A stretch of 64,000 nt of DNA from Gonatopus flavifemur (taxonomy: Eukaryota > Arthropoda > Insecta > Hymenoptera > Dryinidae). Location: assembly GCA_018340375.1 (NCBI GenBank), contig JAFFJZ010000003.1, forward strand, positions 13,206,001 to 13,270,000, read 5' to 3'. The notes under the pieces are model-generated. The model was not told the DNA's origin. It did not search any database and saw only the letters and a list, made by a program, of their open reading frames with translations. This document shows, piece by piece, positions 27,801-39,200 of this stretch; position 1 is the first letter of the stretch; every line of letters begins with the position of its first letter. The translations under genes and the position numbers were made by a program.

Positions 27801-28909
27801 AAAATTTTCAATAACTAACTATTAGTTCAAAAAGTACGTAACAAAATTTCATCCGTTTCTTTTTATCCTCGAGCACGGTTGGACGTAAAGAAATGAATGT
27901 TGTTTTCAATAATAATATCTAAAACCTTATCTACAAATGTTGCACAAAAAACATTTTTTTCAGATACCTTCTAGACAATGCTTTGGAAGATGTTTAACAG
28001 TATCATAAAAGATGTCCTACATAACACTTCGAGACATTTTTCAACATTATGTGTGAATAATTTACATGAAAATTGATGAAAAAAATGTTCCTTGTATTAC
28101 AATATGAATTATATTCTATTGTACAGGAAGTGAAGTGCAAAATCAACTGCCGTATATGAACTCCCATCAAAAATCACTGCAAACAATTGTTCAAATATAG
28201 TGTATGAATTTCATATCAAAATTCATCACTGTCAATATTTACATATTAGTATCAATAAGATTACTCACAAACGTGGATATAATAACAATTGAGAGATGTC
28301 GTTAACAAACATTCAGTTCTGAAAACATTGAATCAAAAACAAATCAAATATTATTATGTCATACAAAAATTCATAACACATGCTCAACATGTTTCCACCA
28401 CCAAATTGTTTGTTTTTTCAATTTCTTACATAAATGTCAAGGAGAGATAGTTCTAATTTGTAAGGATTATAATGAAGTGACTGAAAATTCATCACAAATT
28501 ATACAAACCAGCCTTATAACAAAAAGAAATCAAAACAATACATACAGTATGCATAAAACGATATATAAATTGATGTTGAGAATTCCGAATATAAGGACTA
28601 AACCACGATATCACACGGATTTTTGATATGATTATGTTTTTTTTTTAATATCTAAAAAAAAAATACATCGATCTTGAGAAAAAAAATCAAAATTTCATAG
28701 GTTATGCTTACGTGTGCTCCTTCGGAAACGACATTGGTGATAGGTTGTGTCGGCGTTGCTGCTTCTGTTCTTTCCTCCGTGGTATTTTCTATAGTGGGAA
28801 AAGATGGTTAGAATATTTGTCGGATCAACTGACCTTAAGATTGATGAAAACACAAAGGGTAATGAAAATTTTGAATGGAACATAGACATATACCTCCACC
28901 AGACGCCAT
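24642..28909 (-). CDS. Dpy-30: Dpy-30 homologue, COMPASS/MLL complex subunit
   Basis: Three coding exons (28894-28909, 28712-28788, 24642-24884) join in frame to 111 residues. The C-terminal half carries the Dpy-30 domain, about residues 57-101: [20 protein letters not shown], then [20 protein letters not shown], then NKSQY. This two-helix dimerisation motif binds the ASH2L C-terminal peptide in H3K4 methyltransferase complexes (family knowledge). The N-terminus, [20 protein letters not shown], is acidic and polar, as in relatives. A C-terminal GGSPPGNQ extends past the domain. Start chosen because ATG at 28909 splices in phase into the second exon. The 3.8 kb second intron is full of repeats. 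Confidence 0.95.
25694..25875. mobile_element. CACTGAG-type MITE
   Basis: Starts CACTGAGACAAAGA and ends TCTTTCTCAGTG-like (CCCTTTCTCTCAGTG), preceded by TA. Both ends match the ends of the element at 22854-22990 in opposite orientation. About 180 bp, non-coding. Confidence 0.75.
26207..26342. mobile_element. Foldback element with CCTGGTAAAAACGCG ends
   Basis: Left end CCTGGTAAAAACGCGGAT is mirrored by TACGCGCTTTTACCAG at the right end. Inner arms (AGAAATAGGATTAAAACG against TTTCAATCCTATTTTT) also pair. 136 bp. Confidence 0.78.
26488..26743. mobile_element. Near-perfect palindromic MITE
   Basis: About 250 bp in which the two halves are almost exact reverse complements. Outer ends TACACTAAAAA and TTTTTCAGTGTA; AATAAATATTTATTTGTCCT against AGGACAAATAAATATTTATT. 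Flanking TA suits a Tc1/mariner-type target site. Confidence 0.85.
26850..27750. repeat. Dispersed repeat copies (family also at about 16290-16490)
   Basis: Segments at 26856-26945, 27140-27200, 27300-27350 and 27640-27720 share blocks with 16290-16490. For example ATAAATAACGATGATTTATT at 27308 against ATAAATAACGATAATTCATC at 16347. Also AATCTGATATTCGGAGTTCA (minus strand at 27180) against AGTCTGATATCCGAAGTTCA at 16459. Mixed orientations; boundaries approximate. Confidence 0.6.
27386..27506. mobile_element. Foldback element with CCCTGCTGAAAGAATCTCA ends
   Basis: Left CCCTGCTGAAAGAATCTCA is mirrored by TGAGATTCTGTAAGCAGG; inner TGATTCCGATGCAGAAA against TTTCTACATCGAAATCA. 121 bp. Confidence 0.75.
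28712..28788 (-). CDS. Dpy-30: Dpy-30 coding exon 2
   Basis: 77 nt, phase 1 in, phase 0 out: [18 protein letters not shown], then VVSEGAH. Acceptor ACTATAG, donor CAC|GTAAGC. Confidence 0.88.
28894..28909 (-). CDS. Dpy-30: Dpy-30 coding exon 1
   Basis: 16 nt: MASGG plus one base of the next codon; donor G|GTATAT. The 5' UTR begins to its right; no TATA box was recognised. Confidence 0.85.
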
Positions 28910-29284
28910 GATTCAAACAAACACTGTTGCCAACGTCGCGGAACGTACGATATCACGTAACAGTTGAAAGTGAGCGTTATTCGTTTCACTTCTCAGTACT
29001 GCTTTCGAAACTCGGTGTTGATTGGTTGGAGAGAGTGCAAAGCAGGGATATCGCGGGTTTCCTCCAATACCAGCTCCAACAACGCTGTGTCATTACTGCA
29101 ACACAATGAACGTTACGCCGGATTGATGTTTGGAACAGAGTATATTTTCCAAGTTGTTACCCCAGCAACTACCCACAATTCGATGGAGAAACAAAGAGAG
29201 TCGACCCTCAGAATACGTACGTCTCAAGTTAAGATATTGAAATATAATTCACTCGATTTTCTGTTGTGGAGGTGGGATTTTTAA

Positions 29285-29550
29285 CCGGAATTTTTGAATA
29301 TCCGAATGCCAGAATATTCGAACATCCGAAAAATCAAATAAATCATCCGGTTATCCGAATATCCGATTCGATTGCATCATTATCATAAATTTATTATCAA
29401 TCAGGATAATGAATGAATCGCTGTCGCTTCTACATCAAGTGGATACATTATTTTTATTCCAGATATACCGATATATGCAGACCCCGAGTATTCGGATATA
29501 CGAATATCCGGATAATGTATCTAAGTATCCGGACATGCGAACCATTATCC
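29285..29550. repeat. Degenerate CCGAATATCCG repeat cluster
   Basis: At least six copies of (C)CGAATATCCG or its complement, such as TTATCCGAATATCCGATTCG near 29350 and GGATATACGAATATCCGGAT near 29494, in both orientations. Confidence 0.6.
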
Positions 29551-30727
29551 CGGATAATCCCGGTACTATTCTCATGAGAATCACACTGCTTCATAATATT
29601 CAGAACAGAAATCACAAAGAAATGAAGAAATTTATTGAAAAAGTGCTGAATATCGATATATTGCATGAGTATATTCTTCAAGTTGATGCGGTATTGCATT
29701 TAAACCGCTTCAATCTTCCTTTAACGAAAAAAAAAAAGTTATTGAGATCTGTTTCCCTTGGTGGAAATCCACAAGTGAAGGAAGCGGGTATTGAAACAAA
29801 TGCAGCGTGCAAATGTTCCAATTCCTTCCTAAATTACGCTCAGATGACTGTTAACTTACGCTTTCGTTGCACTTCAACGCTTCATTTTCACCAGGGTCAT
29901 TCGACTTCAGTTGAACTATTAGAAAAATTTACCCTATTTTGATCAAAACCCTAGTTAGAAGAATCCATCGAATTTGATGAGGACATTTCATGAGATTTGG
30001 TCCAAACATACTCGGGGTTCAATGAGATTCGGCGGGATTTGATCAGATTCACATTGAAGGAATCAATTCATCTGATCAAATCTTATTGACAAATCGCTGG
30101 ATGAAATTCAATCAAACCCTGGTGAAAATAAAAAGTTACACTGTAGTTGCAGTGCAATGCGAGGTTCATCCGAATGTACCCGGAGTGGTGTTTCGCGCCG
30201 TGGAATGCATCGGAAATGTATTTTGTTACACTTCGTTTTTACCAGGGGAGCATTGTCCGGAAATCAATGACATTTGGCAAGAATCAATGGATTTTTTCAA
30301 CCAGAGAACGCTTCATTTTTTCCCTCAAAAATTGGATGATTACCCCAAAAGATTTATTTCTGAATAATAAGGGAGTTCACCCTACTAAAAGTGCCAAGCA
30401 GAACCGGCCAAAAAATGGTTATCAGGATTCAAAAGGTGTCTTTTCTAAGTAATCCAAGTGGAAACTGCAATGTTCAATTTCCTACCCAGTTTTGTCCGGA
30501 ATTTCCAAATTGGAACATCACAATCTGTGAATTCCAAACAGAACCGTTCGAAAATCGTTGTCCATTTTTGACAGGATATTCCAATTTGGTCAATTTAAAC
30601 AAAACCGGGTGGAAAGTTTGTCAATTTTTGTCCGGATCAGCGGAGACATCCCGTACGGAAATATTCCGCTGAAATAAGTGTGAATAATCTCTGAACAATA
30701 TCGCAATTTTTATACAAAAACTCTGAC

Positions 30728-31010
30728 AAACCCGAGTCGAAGAATTTGAACGGTTTTTGTCCTCATATTTCATTTTTAGACTGATTTTGTCTTGATTGTT
30801 GAATAATGCGGGCAAAAACAGTACTCTTCCACGATTTTAGTCTGAATTTCTTCTCCGACGAATGAAAGTGATCGGGGAGAAATTCAGACTGAAATCGTGG
30901 AAAAGTACTGTTTTTGTCCGCATTATTCAACAATCAAGACAAAATCAGTCTAAAAATGAAATATGAGGCCAAAAATTGTCCAAATTTTTCAACTCGGGAA
31001 CTCGGAAAAC
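30728..31010. repeat. Long hairpin (inverted repeat, arms about 130 bp)
   Basis: CCTCATATTTCATTTTTAGA at 30761 mirrors TCTAAAAATGAAATATGAGG ending at 30968. Pairing runs inward to GGAGAAATTCAGACT and outward to CGAGTCGAAGAATTTGAAC. The loop is under 20 nt. Confidence 0.85.
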
Positions 31011-31922
31011 TTATGAAATTCTAATGAAAAATTTAATAAATTTGAAGAATTCTGTATAGACTTTTTTCGGAGTTTATAAGAGATTTCTACTTTTTTTCAG
31101 ACGAATAGGAACAAAATGACGCTTTGAAACAATTTTGACATTTTTCTGAATATTCGAGAAAAACCTTCTTCATTTGCAAACAATTCTTCACATATGATAT
31201 TCAAATATAGCATATAAATGTATTCATAGGATTTTCGAATTTTCCAATAGTCAGAAAAAAGTTAGAGCTTCATCAGAGTTTCGTCAAAATTATTTTACAG
31301 CGCATTTTCGCGCCTATTTGTCTGCAAAACAAACAAAAACCCTCATAAACTCCAAGAAAAGACTGGAAAAATCTGAAACACTCGACAGAATGTTCCAAAT
31401 TCATTAGATTTTTCATCAAAATTTCATAACTTCTCAGAATTTGTCAGAGTTTCTGCAGAGAAGTGCGATGTTTTTCAGAGATTATGATGAATATATCCAA
31501 TATCTCCGTACGAAAGGAACCGTTCAAAGCATGGCAACAATTTTCTGTTCGGTTCTGGGGTGGTCGACGTAGGGTAATTTAGGGTAAATGTGGAGAGAAT
31601 ATTGTCTATTTGTCAATTTTACCAGATCTGATATGTTTTTCTTTGAAAATATGTTTTGAATTTCATACCGCACAGTACCACTGTCTCTCCGAATTGATTT
31701 ACAAACCACTGAATTTCAGTAGAATAAGGCTTCGAGAAACACTGAAAAATTCTGAAAACAACTTGAGAGAATTTTCAAAAACTTTGAAACCTTATGAAAA
31801 GTTTTGTGAATATTCATCAATATCTTAGAAGAACTCTGAATCTTCTTGGAAATCACTGAAACTCTCTGAGAAACTATGGACACTACTGAAATCATTTGAA
31901 AAACTCTTCACTGAAAACCTGT

Positions 31923-32169
31923 CCCAGATAGAAAAATGTCTCCATAATGCCATCATAATGGTAACATGCACGTCAAGAAATGTTCGCATCATGGCGCCAA
32001 GGTGTTTCCGCATAAAGCATTGTTATTGGTAGCAAAACGAGGTGATGGCACCACAATTGAAACATAATGTTTACATTCTATGCATCATTGCAAGCTGAGC
32101 GGAGTTCATGATAGTATGTTTACTGCACGTTATGTTACAAAACATTCAGAGCATGCTTTTCTATCTGGG
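31923..32169. mobile_element. MITE with CCCAGATAGAAAA terminal repeats
   Basis: 13-bp terminal inverted repeats, CCCAGATAGAAAA left and TTTTCTATCTGGG right; 247 bp, no coding capacity, interior not palindromic. Confidence 0.75.
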
Positions 32170-32309
32170 TGTGGAAATTCCAGTGATCCTCAGTGAAATC
32201 CCTCCATACCTGGGAAATCAGTCTGGTTCAAATCACCTTGGATCTCCAAACAAAATATAAAGATTATCGAACAAGCTGAAAAACTCAGCGGGTGAATAAA
32301 ATCCACACG

Positions 32310-35300
32310 AGACTTACTTTTTTCGCTTTATTTATTCAACGTAAAGTTAGACGCTACAACTTTGGTACAAAAACATAAAGTATATTGGTACTGAGGAAAC
32401 ATTATGTCGCGAGCGATTCCTCGAGTTTTTTTTTAAAATATACAAATAAATATGAGTTTATTATACAGTATCGCAATTGTGTCTCAAACGAAACTTGCGA
32501 ATAAATGCAACGATATTATCTATCATACAGAATGATTATGTGTAATTTATATTCAACGTACGAAAACTGTCATTCAAAGTTAATCAAAATCAGATCGGAA
32601 TTTTCAATTCCACGTGGAATATTCTATGAATATTCCATGCAACGTTTTTTGAAAATTTCTCAAATATTCTAAACCTCAAGACAACGTACAAGAGTGTGTT
32701 ATGAAAAAACCATACACTATCGTTAACCTTCTATTTGCAGAAGTATCACAATTCGATAATGTACCCTGAATTGAAAGATGAATGAAAAAAACGAATTCTT
32801 TTTCTGTTCCCCTACTTCACACATTTATACACAGAACCACTCTATACAATCATGATTGAAATCATAGAATGAAAATGTGATCTCGAAGAACCGCTTGTCG
32901 CTATCGTACAAAAGCAAAAATCAGAGCATTCTTTTATATGCTCCTGGTTTTCACACAAAATCAACTGGCTACGATCTAAGCGGAGATCCATGGATCAAAC
33001 AATTGGTTTTTGTTTCTCTTCTCCCTGTTTCTTTTCTTGAAATATTGAAAGGCGAGAGAGCTGGTTATCATCATCATCATCAACGGAAAGAAAAAATAAA
33101 CGTGAACCTATAGCTTCCCTCCGTTCTTATCATAGCACAGCTACGCAATACCATTGTTGGATGAATAATTCATTGATTAATTAATTAATATCGACTCAAA
33201 CATCATCACAATTTTTTCTTCCTCTCTCTTAGCTTATATTATTTACTTCATATCCGTAACGTTTAAAATGACGAATCATCTGCGCCTAATCGGTAATAAT
33301 CGTAATTGCCGTAATACGTCGATCAAATTTTTAATATCGCTATGCGTTTAATTTTTAAGACGTCAACTATGTAATATTATTATTCATCGTTATATTTTAA
33401 TTCACGTTGATTTTGTTCGATTCTTCTTTTTAATTTTCCCTCCTGCTCTCTCTGTCGCGTTTTCGTTAATGGATGAATGAAAGCATCAAAAGCGTATCAA
33501 GCTTCTCGAGAGCGCTACTTGAACAGGGTTGAGTGATATCATTCTTGTTTAAAGATCAACTTCGAGAGTATGAATATATTAATTCGATAGAGCGCAATCG
33601 TATATTTTTTAAACACATACACGAGACACGATACTTTTTTGCGGAGCACTTGATTAATGGAAAATCACATTGATGAGTAAATTACGCTAACGCGTTGAAC
33701 CGAAATCGATAATACGTGTATCAATTATTTATCGTTTTCATCATTCCTTCTTCGGTTCGAGCATTACGTTTAGCAAATAAATGCAACACCTAGAGATATC
33801 TACTTACAATATATGTGTGTAGTTGATACATATATATATGTACGGGTATCGTGATTGATATATACGTACATACACATACATATGTACATAAATTATATAT
33901 TCATGTATGTTTATACAGGAAATTCTGAAATTCCCGCATTTCATTGCGAACCATATTTTTGATTGATATCGAGATTTCTCAATTCTTTCTCTTTTGAAAT
34001 CGAATAATGTGTAAGAGAGGGAGAAAATATAATAGAGCGGCTATTTTCAATTGTCCCGTATATGTTACATGCATATATAGAATATATTATATTCATCGTG
34101 TGTAAAAACAAAATATGAGACAGATCCACGTCATCGCATTACATCTAGGCGTGACGTCAAGCCACGATTCTTACATATCGTTATTATCCACACATGGCAT
34201 GGAGCATCCAGAAAAGTTATATTTTCGAAAACATTGAATCATAAGAAATGAAATAGAAAAGGTGAAATTGAACAAACAAAATCTGGAAACATCGTTTCGA
34301 AGGGTGACTTAACGTATCGCGAAGCTGTATACATGGAGACGTCGCTTTCTCGCGACCATCCGTCCATCTTAATACCTATCTATCTAAATTTTTGTTTTCC
34401 ATTCTTTCCTCTTTTCTCGCCATTTGAAATGTTTATATTTTATATATATGTATATTATTCGAATCGCTTGCTTACACGTGTATCATCGTCATCGTTAATT
34501 AATTCATTAATATCGGATTATTTATCTCATGTAATAATAATACGAGTCGTATTCGATCAAAATTAGCGCGGAAATATAGATGTGTACAGCGGATTGGTTA
34601 AATGTATGCATATTCATTTTATATATAATATTTATACGTATGTATAGGACGAGTAATGTCGACGGTAAAGCATGGTTTTTCTTCCTTGTGTGGTGATGGC
34701 TTTTATATTCTTATGATACTTTGCGTTATTCGATAATAAAAATGTCGTTTCCGAAAAGAAAAACAGCCGGAGGGATCTTTTATTCTCCTTCTTCTTCTTC
34801 CTACGAACAGTGAGTCAATCGGTTTTCGATCAGCGGATTCTTTTTCTTTTTTTTTTTTTTAAACATTTTGTTCTTATTCTTCCTCTCTATTTGTCATACG
34901 CCGCGCAATCTTCCGCTGTATTAAATATATCTATTTTTATTAATTATTAATTTACATCAGGGTACTACGATGACGATAACGACTAAAACGACGAGTTCTC
35001 TTCACGGGAGAAGAGAAGGAAATAATGACGATGATGATGTTAAAAAAAAAGCAGAGTGTCACGCGATGAAACGAAATTGCTCTCCGCGACGTGGAGACTC
35101 GTCAAGCGTTTGATCGTCACTCGTCAAAGTTGAGGGACGGGATTGTGGTCGAAGAGGGCTTACGCGGGGGTAGATCGGTTCATGTAATATATAGGAAAGG
35201 GTACACAACCTTCGTTACGAAATTATAAATCGTATATATGTATATATACGTATATAATATATGTATAATATAATGTATAATATATGTATATCATATGCCC

Positions 35301-36194
35301 GCGATCAGCGGCAGTGTGGCACAACCATGACTTAATTAAAAAAGCGACCGACTTTACCAATTGAGCCCATAATTTTTTCACTCCTCGCGCGCAAAACCTA
35401 GAAATAATCCGTATTTTAATGAACCCCCATTATTACAATTGTAACCGTTGGAAATCACCGTCGCCGAGAGCACGAATTTTTTGTTTTGTTTTTTCACCGA
35501 TTATCATTCGCTTATGTACCCTTACGCTTTACGTCAACGATAATACATTTTTTATACTTGTTTTCTTTTTTCTTCAAGACTTATTACGAAAGACTATTCG
35601 TTCGGAACTAGCTATTGAAGGGTAATCCGTCCCACGAATATAAGATATCGTTGAGAATAATACCTCCTTCATGGGTTGCGGCAGTCAAAGAGAGGCAGTT
35701 TCAAGTTTGATGACCTTGATTCGTAAAGAGAAAGATCAAAAGTTGTGTAATTGAAATAAAACGAGATATCAAGGTCGAAATGTAAGAGACAGATGTGGTC
35801 CTACGACGAAGGAAGTGGGTCCTTTGTGTTTCGAGGGACGCGTATACCGCGATTCAACGACTAGTTCAATGTTTGAGTGTTCACGACGCTCGGCTTACAT
35901 ATTAAAACGTAATATCAATAATAATAATAGTAATAATAATAATAGGAGTAATAGTAGTAGTAGTAAACGAATCTATCTATTCGCGACGATGTTATTTAAA
36001 TCGTAAATCGTTGCAATTTAGTTGAACCGACGACAGCACCGGGGGGAAGATTTAGCGTGCGCTTCCGCTTTTGTTCCGCTCCTCTCCGTTTATCCTCTTC
36101 TCTTAATGGTTGTTCATTTCTCCGGCCGTCGGCGACGAAAGAGTCAGAGAGAGAAAGAGAGGCGGAAGATCACTTTGAAGTGTTGATTTACAAA
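32310..36194 (-). other. Dscam1: Probable Dscam1 3' UTR
   Basis: About 3.9 kb left of the stop codon with no coding frame. Unlike flanking non-coding DNA, it holds no foldback element that I could find, only short AT and trinucleotide runs (for example AAT/AGT at 35921-35965 and ATC at 33070-33083). Overlapping AATAAA signals at 32327-32336 (minus strand) could end it. Nearer poly(A) sites cannot be excluded. Confidence 0.4.
32327..32336 (-). terminator. Candidate poly(A) signal for Dscam1
   Basis: Minus strand reads AATAAATAAA, two overlapping canonical hexamers, followed by an A-rich then T/G-containing stretch. It is the clearest signal at the edge of the repeat-free block. Confidence 0.35.
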
Positions 36195-36279
36195 TTACAC
36201 TGCCACAGTATCGTAGGGTGTGAGGAATCCCCCGTGACCCCCGTGGGAGGCGCCGGTTTGGCGGGAGGGGGCTTCGTTT
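36195..36279 (-). CDS. Dscam1: Dscam1 terminal coding exon ending PYDTVAV
   Basis: 85 nt to the stop TAA (36195-36197), too short to show as an isolated frame. Acceptor TTGTTACAG. Reads NEAPSRQTGASHGGHGG, then FLTPYDTVAV. Joined to the preceding exon it gives LIERNEAPS, as in the Dscam family; fly ends AYDTMAV. The tail resembles a PDZ ligand. The 4.1 kb distance from the previous exon is notable, but frame and family residues agree. Confidence 0.9.
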
Positions 36280-39200
36280 CTGTAACAAAAATTTTCTATT
36301 CGTCATCGATTCGAAGAATTCGTTCCTTTACATTCTTCATCACAGATTTATGTACAAATATATTGATACTTCCAAGAAAAATTCATGCAAAATGCATACA
36401 TTTATACACAAATTCATCATTTCCCCCATAATTCGTCCTGAATTTCCCTTGTTTTCAGTTAGTTTTTTCAGTCTCAATATAGTTCATACATTTGTACATA
36501 AATTTTTGATCATTATAAATAATCATGCATCGATTATATCATAGGATTATCAATGTTAGTAACGGTGGATGTAATGTACCATAAATAATTGATTAATCAC
36601 AATATATTTTATCAGAAGCTTGTATAGAGGAATTGACTCTTCGAAGCGTGTGATTTTCTTACAGACGGTGTTTACTAATTCATCATAATATTTCGAAGAG
36701 TGTAACATATACATAACAGTGATGGAAATATCTTTGAATTACGTAACGTTCAAAAGAGATTACAGCGACATAAAGGACTAATATTTTCTCAAGATGTGCT
36801 ATTTTATTTATTAAATCAAAAGCTAATAAGGCGTGCAAGTATAGCATTGCAGACACGGAATTGCTGTTTACTATATTAATCAAAATTGTAGGTTACTTTG
36901 TCTCCCATACATTTGGGAAACCGAAATATTTAAACAATAAATCTGACGCGAAGGGAAGAAATGAGCTAAAAGATGGACAGCCATTTTTTTTCACTCCAAT
37001 AGCTAAATTTTAACTGCTGCAGCAAAATTTTCAGCCTCATCGGCTAACTTTCAGCTAATGGGTGGGTGCTAAAATGTTTAGCTATAATAGCTAAAATTGA
37101 GCTGATACAGCTAAAAATTTCTTTCCATGCACTAATTGATATAAACACTGCAACCGCGAATGAAATATCGTAAAATTCATATTCAAAAATAGAATTTCGA
37201 AGCAACGAGAGAACTCTGGGTTTGAACAAAACTTTCGTTATGAGAATAAAAATGAGAAGTACTTTACATTATATGTCCAAGTAGTAGAGCGGGAATTAGA
37301 AATTCTGTTTTCCTCTCTCAACGACATGTAACAAAGGATAAGCGAGGGGCTTCGGCCCTTTGTTCATCTTCTGTTTCACGTTCATTCAAGGAGGGAAAGA
37401 AAATGTCTAAATCCGGCACTGTTGAGTAGCATCAAACGTTTTGAAAATATACGAAAAGACAAATATTTTCAGAATATTTTGAATATTTTGGAAATATACA
37501 TAGAATAAAAATTGAAAAACTATGGGATTAAAAATGAATATTCTTTCATATTTGTTCTATGAAGTCTCATGGCATGTTCAAAATAATTTTATTCGAATAT
37601 TCTAAATGAATTTCAACGAAATATTCTATGAATATACTTGTGCTGCTTGTCCTATTCAATCCTAGTGGCACCAGAATGTTCATACGAAGCTGAAGCTAGG
37701 GTGGACTCATGTAACTTTTAATTCCACTCAATTCAAATATTCATCATATCCAAAATCCCTTGGGTGGCTCGCAAATATGCGATTCAGCCACTCCAATATT
37801 TCAAAAAACAATTCTATCAAAAGTTAGATCAATCCACCGCTACCTCGTCGCCGCTAGTTTCATCTTCATCGAATGTAACGTAATTCTAAAAAGATTTCTA
37901 CTTGAATCGATAATCGCCCAGCTGAAAATGCCAGGCAGCATCAGGCAAGAAATTGTTCTCAGGCTTTAAGCGGTTCTTGTCCCTGAAAATCTGGTCGAAA
38001 ACTCCCAAAATTTCTACCCGGTCTCATCCGAAATTACCAAATTCAAACAACCCCTAGCATGTATGTATAATGGGGACCATCCCGGCTAAGCATGGGCTCC
38101 ACCATCCTGCGAATATGGGCCCAAGACTGGGCCGGAATTCATACACGCTGGAGACTCGTCAAAAATTGACCAATTCCGGTTCTAGGCCAGTAGAACCTCT
38201 GCGGCAAATAGTCGGGCGTGAGGGGAGGGTCAAAAAATGGGGAGAATCCGGAATTAGGTGTACACTGATAAAAAAGGATCTGATTGAAACATTCATGGTC
38301 GCAGTAACTTTAAATCTGGTTCGATTCAGCAGGAAAAGTGATTTCAGCGAAAGATCTGGTTTTTCTATCCTGAAAAATGTAGCCAATTTCAACTTCAACC
38401 ACTTTTTTTTGGATGTCACAACCATATTTTCTGATGAATAGTACCAGATTTCAGGTTATTGCAAACATGGATGTTCGAACCAGATCGTTTTTCTGTCAAT
38501 GTACCTTTGATTTTTGATTTTTCAATAATTCAATTTCAACATAGGGCGCCTACGAAACTCTCGTCCTGAGTGGGAGTTCCGCCTTTAAAATCGACAGGAA
38601 TGTTTTATGCCGATTCTGTTTAGGATTGACAGACTTCGATATCCAGTTGAGAACCAACAAAAATTTCCCTCCCAGGTTTGGACAAGGTATTCCAATTTGG
38701 TAATTCCAGATGAAACAAGGTAGAAACTTTTTGATCGAATTTCCTGAGACAGAAATCTTTATTGCCTGGTCCTGCCAGACATTTTCCTCAGAGCAAAAAA
38801 TCGCATTTACGTTAAAGAACAAGTACATTAAAATGAAAATAAGTATTTCCTTACATTTTACCATGCAAATTGTACAAAAAAGTGAATTAGAAGTTGGAAT
38901 ATTAGCGAAGCGTTGAATCGGTTTAAGCGTCGTGTATCCTTGTACCTATTTTTTCTTGCGCACAGTACATATACATTTTATTCCAGGAAAAGTGCACTTC
39001 GATGAATATTCATTCGATTCGCTGAGCTATGTGGGAAATAATGAAATTCAAAGCAAAAGATCGAATTGTGCTCGAAATGCACTTTGATTTTTCTATGATT
39101 TACGATCAAACTTACGGCTTCCTGCGCAAATAGTCATGAAACAAGAAAAGGTCAGGGTACGTTAGATAATGGTTTCTCTTCAGTAGAAACTTTGTAAGCT

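Larger units (their letters stand above)
24885..28711 (-). other. Dpy-30 intron 2, built largely of repeats
   Basis: 3.8 kb without coding signal. Contains foldback elements at 25694-25875, 26207-26342, 26488-26743 and 27386-27506, and copies of a dispersed repeat at about 26850-26945, 27140-27350 and 27640-27720. Confidence 0.8.
28990..32309. other. Intergenic region between Dpy-30 and Dscam1
   Basis: No gene supported. It contains short CCGAATATCCG repeats (29285-29550), a fragmentary CCCTGGTGAAAA repeat region (about 29950-30670), a long hairpin (30728-31010) and a MITE (31923-32169). The open frame at 29409-29942 runs through repeat DNA and resembles nothing I know. Confidence 0.6.

Noticed and set aside
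29409..29942. 177-codon plus-strand open frame
   Set aside because: Runs through the CCGAATATCCG repeat and other repeat DNA; no recognisable protein features.
35285..35370. tRNA-like text on the minus strand (GGGCTCAATTGGTAAAG)
   Set aside because: Resembles an A box, but no B box (GGTTCGAATCC) or acceptor stem can be matched.
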